From positions 620,001 through 684,000 of the forward strand of contig NZ_PGFD01000002.1 of the NCBI RefSeq assembly GCF_002797535.1: 64,000 nucleotides of DNA. The letters run 5' to 3'. Positions 1 through 6,591 of this stretch are shown piece by piece. The notes below the pieces were generated by a model, which saw nothing but the letters and a program-made list of their open reading frames with translations, made no database searches and was not told the origin of the DNA. Position numbers and translations under genes: made by a program. This DNA comes from Chryseobacterium geocarposphaerae (GTDB taxonomy: Bacteria; Bacteroidota; Bacteroidia; Flavobacteriales; Weeksellaceae). Each line of letters opens with the position of its first letter. Positions within the stretch are counted from its first letter, which is position 1.

Positions 1-705
1 AGTTCTGTTGGTGTATATGCTAATAAAGCTGCCTGTTATGAAGCTTTAGGGCAATATAAAAAAGCAATCGAAGTGTATGAGGAAATGCTGGAGTTAGAAT
101 ATACAAAAGCATTTACATTCTATAAAATCGGGCTTTGCTATAAAGCTCTGAAACAGCCGATAATGGCCTTAAATTCTTTTCAGAAATCATTGAGAGAAGA
201 TCCGCAGTTCTATCTTGCCATGATGGAGCAATCCTATCTTTACGAAGAAATGGGCGGAATGACAGAAGCATTGCATTTTGCGAAAGAGGCAACTCATCTG
301 AATGAAAATAATCTTGATTACCAGAAAAGATTAGCATTTTTATTTATTGATTCCGGAAAGTTTGAAGAAAGCCTTTCATGCCTGAAGAAATTAGTAGATT
401 CGGAACCTTCGAGATTTTATAACTGGTATGCGTATTCAGAAGTATTGATGCTTTTGGGAGAATATGAAGAAGCTATAATGGTTTTAAATAAAGCATTGAA
501 ATCACATCGCAGAGCCGAATTGTATTATCAGTTGAGTAATTGTTATTTCAACCTGAAAGATCAGGAAAAAGGAAGCGAATCACTTCAGAATGCTTTGGAA
601 TTGGATCCGTCTTTGGTTACAGATATGCAGAAAAAATATCCGTATATTAAAGATGAGGTTAAAAAAGCCAGGGCTAAAGTAAAGAAGAAAAACTCTGAAG
701 GTTAA
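1..705 (+). CDS. TPR repeat protein, 5' end missing
   Basis: The reading frame is open from the first base, so the N-terminus lies outside the window. The visible 234 residues are a run of tetratricopeptide repeats (helix pairs with the usual small, aromatic and Ala-Leu positions, e.g. the ALGQYKKAIEVYEEML segment), ending in a Lys-rich tail (KKARAKVKKKNSEG). TPR arrays are protein-interaction scaffolds. No catalytic domain is visible in this part. The fragment could be cytoplasmic, since no membrane segment is seen. Full-length Bacteroidota relatives are usually several hundred residues of TPR, but the exact role cannot be read from this fragment. The gene ends before a REP-like inverted repeat and a bidirectional terminator. 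Confidence 0.85.
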   Translation, partial: SSVGVYANKAACYEALGQYKKAIEVYEEMLELEYTKAFTFYKIGLCYKALKQPIMALNSFQKSLREDPQFYLAMMEQSYLYEEMGGMTEALHFAKEATHLNENNLDYQKRLAFLFIDSGKFEESLSCLKKLVDSEPSRFYNWYAYSEVLMLLGEYEEAIMVLNKALKSHRRAELYYQLSNCYFNLKDQEKGSESLQNALELDPSLVTDMQKKYPYIKDEVKKARAKVKKKNSEG

Positions 706-708
706 ACC

Positions 709-808
709 GTATCATTCTGAACATAAACCAAAGGTTTACGAACGTAGTTCAGAAATGAAGTGAAGAATCTGTTTTAGATTTGAGATCTTTCTCCGGTCGA
801 AATGATAT
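709..808. repeat. REP-like intergenic inverted repeat
   Basis: Imperfect inverted repeat about 100 bp long. The outer ends are ATCATT (711-716) and AATGAT (801-806). Inside are AATCT/AGATT and GAATCT/AGATCTTT pairings and the phrase GAAGTGAAGAATCT. This resembles the dispersed intergenic elements built on 'attctgaacgaagtgaagaatct' that are common in flavobacterial genomes (recalled, not searched). No coding potential is seen. Confidence 0.5.
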
Positions 809-816
809 ATTAAAAT

Positions 817-850
817 AAAAATCCTGCAGGAATGCAGGATTTATTTTTTT
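817..850. terminator. bidirectional terminator between TPR gene and EamA gene
   Basis: AAATCCTGCA (819-828) pairs perfectly with TGCAGGATTT (833-842) around a 4-nt loop. A T-rich tract follows on the plus strand and an A-rich tract precedes it. It lies between convergent genes and overlaps the stop codon of the minus-strand EamA gene. Confidence 0.8.
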
Positions 851-1731
851 ATAACGTTGGGTTTTGCCCTTAAAAAGATCAATCCGGCAATAATGATTCC
901 TGCGCCTACAAATTGCATGATGCTTAATTTTTCACCATCCAAAAAGCCCCAAATGATGGCTACAATCGGCATTAGTAAGGTAACTGTGGAGGCGAATAAA
1001 GGAGAAGATACTTTTAGCAGACGATAATTCATCATCATGGCCAATCCGGTTCCGAAAACAGATAACAAGCTTACAAACATCAATCCGGTTAAATTCTTTT
1101 CATCAAGACTGAATGTTGAAAAGAACCCTGTAAACGTTAGGGCAATAACTGATGGAAAAAATAACACAAAAGAGAATACAAAAGCAGATAAAACAGTAGA
1201 AGAAACCGCCATAAGTTTTGATTTTACTGTTGTGGTGCTCATTGCATAACATAAGGTTGCCAATAATAAAAGCAAAATTGGAATCAATTTAAATTTCCCG
1301 CCTTCTCCGTCCCCGCCAAAGGCCAATAAGCAAACCCCAGTAAAGCTGATAAGAGTACCGAAAATTTGCTGTTTTGTAGTTTCAAACTTCCAAACCAGGG
1401 CTCCAACGATGATCACGAAAATGGGCATCATGGAATTAATGATACCGGCAATACTGCTGCTTACCTCAGTTTCTGCAATCGGAAATAAAAACATTGGGAT
1501 AAAATTTCCTGTAAATGCAGCTAAAATCAGCCATTTTAAATGTTTTTTCGGAAATAGTTTATATTTTGAAATCGCAATAGGCATCAAGATAATTCCGGCT
1601 ATCAAAACTCTTAAAGCTCCTACCTGATACGGGCTGAAATGTTCTAAAGATTTTTTGATTAAAATGAAAGATGATCCCCAAATAATACTTAATATGATGA
1701 GAAGGACCCATTTTTCTTTATCTGCGTTCAT
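841..1731 (-). CDS. EamA/DMT-family membrane transporter
   Basis: A protein of 296 residues made of about ten hydrophobic helices in two homologous halves (roughly 8-140 and 150-290), the layout of the drug/metabolite transporter superfamily (EamA domains). Landmarks are the N-terminal IIWGSSFILIKKSL, typical of the first EamA helix, and IWGFLDGEKL in the second half. Members export amino acids or other small metabolites across the inner membrane, but the substrate cannot be predicted. The start overlaps the end of aat by 14 nt, so the two are probably translated from one mRNA. Confidence 0.88.
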   Translation of the reverse strand: MNADKEKWVLLIILSIIWGSSFILIKKSLEHFSPYQVGALRVLIAGIILMPIAISKYKLFPKKHLKWLILAAFTGNFIPMFLFPIAETEVSSSIAGIINSMMPIFVIIVGALVWKFETTKQQIFGTLISFTGVCLLAFGGDGEGGKFKLIPILLLLLATLCYAMSTTTVKSKLMAVSSTVLSAFVFSFVLFFPSVIALTFTGFFSTFSLDEKNLTGLMFVSLLSVFGTGLAMMMNYRLLKVSSPLFASTVTLLMPIVAIIWGFLDGEKLSIMQFVGAGIIIAGLIFLRAKPNVIKK

Positions 1732-2368
1732 TGTTTTGGTGTAATATTTTTAAAAACTCTTTTTTAGGAATCATTTTTGCTCCCAGGCTTTCAAGATGTT
1801 CGGTATGGGACTGACAGTCAATTAATTCTAGATTCTTGTTCGATTCGATAAAATGAATAAACCCGGCTTTGGAAGCATTGCTCACCTTGGCAAACATACT
1901 TTCGCCACAGAACACATTTCCAATCTGAAGGCCATAGAATCCGCCGACTAATTCTCCGTTCTGCCACACTTCAATACTTTTTGCCAACCCATATTCATGC
2001 AACTGAATAAAAGTTTCCATCAGCTCATCCGAAAGCCATGTTCCGGTTTGTCCTTTTCTGCTGGTTTGCTGGCAATTTTTAATGACCTCCCTAAAACTCT
2101 GATTTTCCGAAAACGTAAAAACATTTCTGTTTAATATTTTCCGCATCGATTTAGAAACCTTCAGGTCTTCCGGATACAGTACAAATCTCGGATCAGGGCA
2201 CCACCAAAGAATTTCTTCGCCGGGATTGTACCATGGAAAAATTCCCAGCTGATAAGCAAACCAGATTCTTTCTATGGACAGGTCTCCGCCAAAAGCAATA
2301 ATACCTTCATGTCCGTCGTACATTTCAGGATCGGGAAATGCGATCTCATTTTCGTCTAGTCGAATCAT
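1718..2368 (-). CDS. aat: Leucyl/phenylalanyl-tRNA--protein transferase
   Basis: This cytosolic enzyme adds Leu or Phe from aminoacyl-tRNA to proteins with N-terminal Lys or Arg, marking them for ClpS/ClpAP-type degradation (N-degron pathway). The signature segments are visible: FPDPE near the start, GIFPWYNPGEEILWWCPDPRFVL, the TGTWLSDELM block and GGFYGLQIGNVFCGESMF. The length of about 216 residues fits the family. An upstream in-frame ATG at 2389 would add seven residues (MGFFFLN); the start at 2368 (MIRLDENEIAFPDP) matches family N-termini better. It overlaps the following EamA gene by 14 nt. Confidence 0.95.
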   Translation of the reverse strand: MIRLDENEIAFPDPEMYDGHEGIIAFGGDLSIERIWFAYQLGIFPWYNPGEEILWWCPDPRFVLYPEDLKVSKSMRKILNRNVFTFSENQSFREVIKNCQQTSRKGQTGTWLSDELMETFIQLHEYGLAKSIEVWQNGELVGGFYGLQIGNVFCGESMFAKVSNASKAGFIHFIESNKNLELIDCQSHTEHLESLGAKMIPKKEFLKILHQNNERR

Positions 2369-2427
2369 ATTCAGGAAAAAAAATCCCACTTAAAAAGCAG
2401 GATTAATATTTTCAGTAGTATTTTTAA

Positions 2428-2805
2428 TTAGAAAGGTAAATCATCATCGTCGTCTCCGGCAAAAGGATTTTCATTTGAAACCGGAGAAGCAGAATGAGAA
2501 GGTGCAGCCTGTGTGGGCTCAGAAGCGTTATCAAAAACTTTTTCTACTCTCCATCCTGTAATAGAGTTGAAATATTTAGTTTCTCCCTGAGGCGAAACCC
2601 ATTCTCTTCCTCTGATGTTGATTCCTACCTTTACATTTTCTCCTTCTTTAAGATTATCCAATAAACTGATCTTATCAGACAGAAATTCTATGTTTATAGG
2701 CTGTGGATACTGTTCCTGAGTCAAAATAACCATTTCTCTCTTTTGAAACCCGCTCGCAAACGTCTGAGCATCAAAAAGTTTCTTTATCGTTCCTTGTAAT
2801 TCCAT
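2428..2805 (-). CDS. DUF3127 domain protein with SSB-like acidic tail
   Basis: A 125-residue protein. Residues 1-95 form a small beta-rich domain (MELQGTIKKLFDAQTF..., NIEFLSDKI, VKVGINIRGREW) recognised as DUF3127, an OB-fold-like family of Bacteroidota. A Ser/Pro/Ala linker (about 96-115) follows, then the acidic tip DDDDDLPF at the very C-terminus. Bacterial single-stranded DNA-binding protein ends in a similar DDDIPF tip that recruits repair proteins. The whole layout (OB-like domain, flexible linker, acidic Pro-Phe tip) therefore mimics SSB. A role in DNA metabolism is inference. It is separated from aat by about 60 nt and lies upstream of the divergent tRNA cluster. Confidence 0.85.
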   Translation of the reverse strand: MELQGTIKKLFDAQTFASGFQKREMVILTQEQYPQPINIEFLSDKISLLDNLKEGENVKVGINIRGREWVSPQGETKYFNSITGWRVEKVFDNASEPTQAAPSHSASPVSNENPFAGDDDDDLPF

Positions 2806-2901
2806 ATCATAATAATTAACGGTGTAAAAGTAAGAAAATGAATCGTAATAAAGGCTACGAGAAAAAAAAAATGCAAAATTTTAATTTTTTTGTCTGAAAA
2901 G

Positions 2902-2932
2902 TTTGGAGGTAAAGGAAAATATCCTATCTTTG
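2902..2932 (+). promoter_or_regulatory. Bacteroidota-type promoter of the tRNA cluster
   Basis: TTTG at 2902-2905, exactly 19 nt spacer, then TATCTTTG at 2925-2932. This is a perfect match to the TTTG-N19-TAnnTTTG consensus of the primary sigma factor of Bacteroidota. Transcription should begin near 2938, about 55 nt upstream of the first tRNA. Confidence 0.85.
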
Positions 2933-2994
2933 CACCACTGAAAACGGAAAAAACGAAACAAGTTCTTTAAAAATAAGTTTTCAAATTAAACAAC

Positions 2995-3076
2995 GCGGAT
3001 GTGGTGTAATTGGTAGCCACGCCAGACTTAGGATCTGGTGCCGAGAGGCGTGGGGGTTCGAGTCCCTTCATCCGCA
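2995..3076 (+). tRNA. tRNA-Leu (anticodon UAG)
   Basis: The acceptor stem GCGGATG pairs with CATCCGC (3069-3075), with discriminator A. The anticodon loop CTTAGGA carries TAG. A long variable arm (GCCGAGAGGC) is present, as expected for leucine tRNA. The T-arm is GGGTTCGAGTCCC. The 3' CCA is not fully encoded. Confidence 0.95.
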
Positions 3077-3083
3077 CAGTTTT

Positions 3084-3159
3084 GCGAAAATAGCTCAGCT
3101 GGTAGAGCACAACCTTGCCAAGGTTGGGGTCGCGGGTTCGAATCCCGTTTTTCGCTCCA
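3084..3159 (+). tRNA. tRNA-Gly (anticodon GCC)
   Basis: The acceptor stem GCGAAAA pairs with TTTTCGC (3149-3155), then discriminator T and an encoded CCA (3157-3159). The anticodon loop is TTGCCAA. The D-arm AGCTCAGCTGGTAGAGC and T-arm CGGGTTCGAATCCCG are standard. Confidence 0.96.
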
Positions 3160-3165
3160 CACCAT

Positions 3166-3249
3166 GCCCTGGTGGTGGAACTGGTAGACACGCAGGACTT
3201 AAAATCCTGTGCCTCTTTTGGCGTGCGGGTTCAAGTCCCGCCTGGGGTA
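3166..3249 (+). tRNA. tRNA-Leu (anticodon UAA)
   Basis: A class II tRNA with a long variable arm (TGCCTCTTTTGGCGT). The anticodon loop is CTTAAAA. The acceptor GCCCTGG pairs with CTGGGGT (with G-U wobbles), followed by discriminator A. The T-arm is GCGGGTTCAAGTCCCGC. It is the last member of the three-tRNA transcript. Confidence 0.94.
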
Positions 3250-3253
3250 CATT

Positions 3254-3297
3254 AAAAATCCGTATTATGCTTATTAATAGCATTTTACGGATTTTTT
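3254..3297 (+). terminator. terminator of the tRNA transcript
   Basis: AAAAATCCGTA pairs with TACGGATTTTTT around a loop that contains a second small stem (ATGC/GCAT). The hairpin ends in a run of six T. It directly follows the last tRNA. Confidence 0.85.
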
Positions 3298-3392
3298 GTT
3301 TTTAATTATCCCGACATAATCCCGAATATTCTATTTTACTATCTTTTCAATTAAGATTTTTGGATAGCTTCTTTAAAATATACATATTTTGA

Positions 3393-3400
3393 TAAATTTG
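3393..3400 (+). promoter_or_regulatory. -7 element of the KAP NTPase gene
   Basis: TAAATTTG matches TAnnTTTG and lies 18 nt upstream of the ATG at 3419. No convincing TTTG -33 element is present at the expected distance. Confidence 0.45.
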
Positions 3401-3418
3401 CAATAAATCAAAATTGTA

Positions 3419-4333
3419 ATGAAATTATTAGATAAGTTAATATTTCAATTATCAGAATATAAATGGATATTCTTTTCTCTATTATTTTATTTCTCTTTTC
3501 AAGATTTTATTTTGGATTACTATAAGAAGTATTTAGTTGGTAAATTTTTAATGTTTTTTTCTGTTTCTTGGATTACCGAATGTGCTTTCTATTTCATTAT
3601 CATTCTATTCATTGTTTGGGCTATTAACAAATATCAAAAAGGATTTTATTTTAAACCTAACACGATAGTCTATTCAGTAATTATATTGTTTTTTTATACA
3701 TACATAAGGTGGTCTTTTGGGAAAGATATGAAATCATTAGAAACAATATCTTTCATAAAATATTTTGACCTAGTTTATTTTATTATTGGAACTGTTGTAT
3801 TATTACAATTTTTTTTTAAATTGAAAAGAAAAGAAAAGGATATTAGTGAAATAATCCCGTTTTATCCAGATTCTCCAATTCATACATCTTCCGAAGACAT
3901 CCTTAATAGGAAAGAAAAGGCATTGCAAGTAGCAAGGTTTGTAAAAAGTAATCAATCAGAATCTTCTATTGCTATTGGAATAGTAGGCAAATGGGGGGAT
4001 GGTAAAACGTCTTTTATGAGTTTAATAGAGGAGTCTTTTACAGGTAATGGTGATTATATTATAATTAAGTTTCGCAGTTGGTTGAACATTTCTGTAAAAT
4101 CTATTTTTAACGATTTTTTTAACACTGTAGAAAAGGAAATAAAACCATATAGTATAGATATTGCCAAAGAAATAAAAAAATATGGAAAATCAGTTTTGCC
4201 TATTTATAAAAGTTCGACAACAGAAATTTTATTAAACTCTTTAGATCTCATATCTGATAAAAGTGTTTCAGAGGATTTTGAAAATTTAGATAACCTTCTT
4301 GGTAAATTAGGCAAGAAAGTAGTAATTTTTTAG
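3419..4333 (+). CDS. KAP-family P-loop NTPase, N-terminal part (frameshifted)
   Basis: This is the first part of a gene that is continued in another frame. Residues 1-135 contain about four hydrophobic segments. A soluble region follows with a Walker A motif GKWGDGKTS (about residues 190-198). This arrangement of membrane helices inserted near a P-loop is that of KAP NTPases (KAP_NTPase family), membrane-bound ATPases found on mobile or accessory DNA and linked in some cases to phage exclusion. The frame stops at TAG 4331-4333, right after KKVVIF. The Walker B motif LDDLDR continues in the -1 frame. The DNA is visibly AT-richer than its neighbours, and the position immediately behind a tRNA-Leu gene suggests acquisition by transfer. 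Without the second part this product would lack Walker B. Confidence 0.8.
   Translation: MKLLDKLIFQLSEYKWIFFSLLFYFSFQDFILDYYKKYLVGKFLMFFSVSWITECAFYFIIILFIVWAINKYQKGFYFKPNTIVYSVIILFFYTYIRWSFGKDMKSLETISFIKYFDLVYFIIGTVVLLQFFFKLKRKEKDISEIIPFYPDSPIHTSSEDILNRKEKALQVARFVKSNQSESSIAIGIVGKWGDGKTSFMSLIEESFTGNGDYIIIKFRSWLNISVKSIFNDFFNTVEKEIKPYSIDIAKEIKKYGKSVLPIYKSSTTEILLNSLDLISDKSVSEDFENLDNLLGKLGKKVVIF
4326..4333 (+). other. one-base frameshift in a T6 run
   Basis: The run T4326-T4331 followed by AG ends the first frame with TAG. One extra T would read I-F-L-D-D-L-D-R-L without a break and join the two halves of the KAP NTPase exactly at Walker B. The site is a homopolymer, so a sequencing error, a true mutation, phase variation or ribosomal slippage at TTT-TAG are all possible. 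Confidence 0.85.
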
Positions 4334-4374
4334 ACGATTTAGATAGATTACAATCCAATGAAGTATTTGAGGTA

Positions 4375-6033
4375 TTGAAGTTAATTAGAAATACTGCATC
4401 CTTTAAAACATTTAATTACGTTGTTGGTTACGAAAAAAATTATCTTATTGAGGCACTAAAAACTAATCAGATCCCAAATCCGGAAAAATATTGTGATAAA
4501 ATTTTTATTAACGAATTTTATTTATTACCAATTCTTACCAATGAGATAGAAGAATATTTAAAGGAGAATTTAAAAAGAATTCTAAAAAATGATGTTTCTA
4601 ATTTTGATGGTACTTTTGAGAGATATTCTATGTTTTCTAGGTGGGGAGGAGGTAATATTTTCAAATCTATTCATAATCTTAGAGATGCAAAAAGATTTTT
4701 GAACGAAATTTTTATTAGCGTTAGAAATGTAAAAGATGAAGTCGATTTAGGTGATTTTATTATTATTAAGTTATTGAAATTTTGTTATAATGATGTCTAT
4801 TTTCTTATTTATTCTAATCGAAATAAATTTATAGCGAATGATGATAATCTTGGTTATAGACATAACGGAGGAGTTAGGAGAATAAGTTTAAAGAAAGATG
4901 ATAAAAATTGTTCTTATGATTTTTCTGAATCTATATTAAAAAAATATTTAGAAGAAAAAAAACTATATGATGATATTCAACTCGAAAATTTACGAGTATT
5001 ATTTCAGGTTCTATTTTTAGAACGTTCAAAAGAACCTTTGGCATTTGGTTTTAATCATAATTTTTATAAATATTTCAATGATGAGATTGATGATTCAGAA
5101 ATTCCTGTTAAAGAATATCAAAAAGTATTAAATTCTAATTGGAATACAATTATTGAAAGTATCAAAAAATGGCAAGTGCAAGGAAAATTATTTGGTTTAT
5201 CTGCTCATCTCTATCATACATATATAAGAGACTTCGATACTAAAGATAAATTTGAGAACTACTTAAGACTTTTGTTTTATTTAGGAGCATTGGAAGAGAA
5301 AGAACGAAACCTAAATTTTCATTTGGATTTTGATTATGTTGATAGGTGTATTAGCAATTATGAAAGTAGAATTAGTAAAAAGTTTTACGGAGGCAATGTA
5401 CAAGAATATAGGGTGTTTTTATTAAGTCTTTTTTATTATGCGAAATTTCCATATATCTTCGAAACGAGGATATGCAAATATTTATATAAAGGAGTCTATG
5501 ACTCAGAAGATGATGCATTAACAAAACAAGATATAAAGGATTTTGTTGTTTATGAATTTAGAAATTTTATTGAAGTGATGGAATATGATAATAATAATTT
5601 TTTTGATTTATTTAATAGATCTACACTGCTAGAAAATTATCAACAAGAAATAGGGAGTAATGTATGGTATGAAAGAGAGTTGATCCTTCCAGAAATAAAA
5701 GAATTGTCAAAATTAGTAATTACTAGATTTCCAGATCAATTTCTTACAGATATTTTGGATGACGGAGGAAGAAAAAAGTACTCTAAGGATAACCAAAAAC
5801 AGATAATTGGTATAAATAGTTTTGTTTTAAAAATATTCCCTTCTTATGATGATTTTATAGAATTTATAAGAACAGAAGTAAATGACCAATCAAGTGTTTT
5901 CAAAAATGAGTTTCTAGAATTTGCAGATAAACTCCCTACAAAAGATGATTTTATATCTTACGATTTTACTTATCTTCCAATAAAAAATAAATTGATAGAG
6001 ATTTGGACTAAAAGGAGTGAAATATACCCATAA
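4375..6033 (+). CDS. KAP-family P-loop NTPase, C-terminal part (frameshifted)
   Basis: This continues the gene started at 3419. The frame is open from 4330 and encodes LDDLDRLQSNEVFEVLKLIRNT, the Walker B region (hhhhDDLDR) typical of KAP ATPases, before the first possible start codon (TTG 4375). The rest, about 550 residues, is soluble, rich in Asn, Lys and aromatic residues, with no further motif that I recognise (helical sensor region, then a family-specific C-terminal domain). Joined with the upstream part, the full protein would have about 870 residues. Translation from 4375 alone would lack both Walker motifs, so an independent function is unlikely. No partner gene (such as a nuclease) adjoins it. 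Confidence 0.75.
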   Translation: MKLIRNTASFKTFNYVVGYEKNYLIEALKTNQIPNPEKYCDKIFINEFYLLPILTNEIEEYLKENLKRILKNDVSNFDGTFERYSMFSRWGGGNIFKSIHNLRDAKRFLNEIFISVRNVKDEVDLGDFIIIKLLKFCYNDVYFLIYSNRNKFIANDDNLGYRHNGGVRRISLKKDDKNCSYDFSESILKKYLEEKKLYDDIQLENLRVLFQVLFLERSKEPLAFGFNHNFYKYFNDEIDDSEIPVKEYQKVLNSNWNTIIESIKKWQVQGKLFGLSAHLYHTYIRDFDTKDKFENYLRLLFYLGALEEKERNLNFHLDFDYVDRCISNYESRISKKFYGGNVQEYRVFLLSLFYYAKFPYIFETRICKYLYKGVYDSEDDALTKQDIKDFVVYEFRNFIEVMEYDNNNFFDLFNRSTLLENYQQEIGSNVWYERELILPEIKELSKLVITRFPDQFLTDILDDGGRKKYSKDNQKQIIGINSFVLKIFPSYDDFIEFIRTEVNDQSSVFKNEFLEFADKLPTKDDFISYDFTYLPIKNKLIEIWTKRSEIYP

Positions 6034-6143
6034 ATCAGAATTTGACCTCATCTTCAAATTTCGTTAAATCTTTTGCTGCTCTATTTTGGCACTTATTTTA
6101 TATAAAGAAAATCTGTATCCATAAAAATACCAACTTCTGTATC

Positions 6144-6174
6144 TGTGTCCGGTTGCGAATAGTGTATACATTTG
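6144..6174 (+). promoter_or_regulatory. promoter of the 6196 gene
   Basis: TGTG (6144-6147, one mismatch to TTTG), 19 nt, then TACATTTG (6167-6174). Both the spacing and the -7 box fit the Bacteroidota consensus. The start codon follows 22 nt later. Confidence 0.6.
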
Positions 6175-6195
6175 CTTAAGTAAAGCAGATGAATT

Positions 6196-6561
6196 ATGGT
6201 AACGGCTCTTCAACAGCAGGATCGGCTTCACTATGCTGAAGTCTATGCATCGGATATTTTAGAACTGAAGAATCTTTTTCTTCAGCAATTCGGATTGGAT
6301 ATGATTGATGAAAACTTTGGGATTCCTTTTCTTTTAAGTAAAAAGGAGAATAGAATTGTGGCATTTGCCAGTCTTATCATTGATAAGGATCATCAGATTG
6401 GCTTTAAGATTTACGGGAATTCTGAGGTCGGGGAAATTGAAAAGGAAGATTTTAAGGCAAAGGCTATTCATTATTGTAAAGAAAACCGTTCTGAAAACTT
6501 CACGGATCCGGATGAGCTGAAATATAATATCCAAAGAATGGTTAACTGGCTGAATAATTAA
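6196..6561 (+). CDS. hypothetical protein upstream of a MocR regulator
   Basis: A soluble 121-residue protein that I do not recognise. The middle (LLSKKENRIVAFASLIIDKDHQIGFKIYG) has the strand-turn-strand look of an acetyltransferase (GNAT) beta sheet, but the acetyl-CoA motif is absent. The C-terminus is helical (DPDELKYNIQRMVNWLNN). It lies 30 nt upstream of a MocR-type regulator and a true GNAT gene and is probably co-transcribed with them. It has its own upstream promoter. No signal peptide or membrane segment is present. Confidence 0.65.
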   Translation: MVTALQQQDRLHYAEVYASDILELKNLFLQQFGLDMIDENFGIPFLLSKKENRIVAFASLIIDKDHQIGFKIYGNSEVGEIEKEDFKAKAIHYCKENRSENFTDPDELKYNIQRMVNWLNN

Positions 6562-6573
6562 AGATCTTTAAAT

Positions 6574-6585
6574 CGTAAATTTACG
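6574..6585. promoter_or_regulatory. 12-bp palindrome before the MocR gene
   Basis: CGTAAATTTACG is a perfect palindrome ending 6 nt before the ATG at 6592, where it could serve as an operator or block initiation. MocR/PdxR-type regulators often bind near their own gene. Binding here is inference. Confidence 0.4.
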
Positions 6586-6591
6586 TTTTAT

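Noticed and set aside
4326..4332. Programmed -1 frameshift at TTTTTTA in the KAP gene
   Set aside because: The heptamer is not in the correct phase for the classical X-XXY-YYZ slip; only single-tRNA slippage at TTT-TAG would work. A homopolymer indel is simpler.
3166..6195. Integrated element using the tRNA-Leu 3' end as attachment site
   Set aside because: I looked for a second copy of the tRNA 3' end between 6034 and 6195 and found none, and there is no integrase. Only the AT-rich KAP gene and its position hint at transfer.
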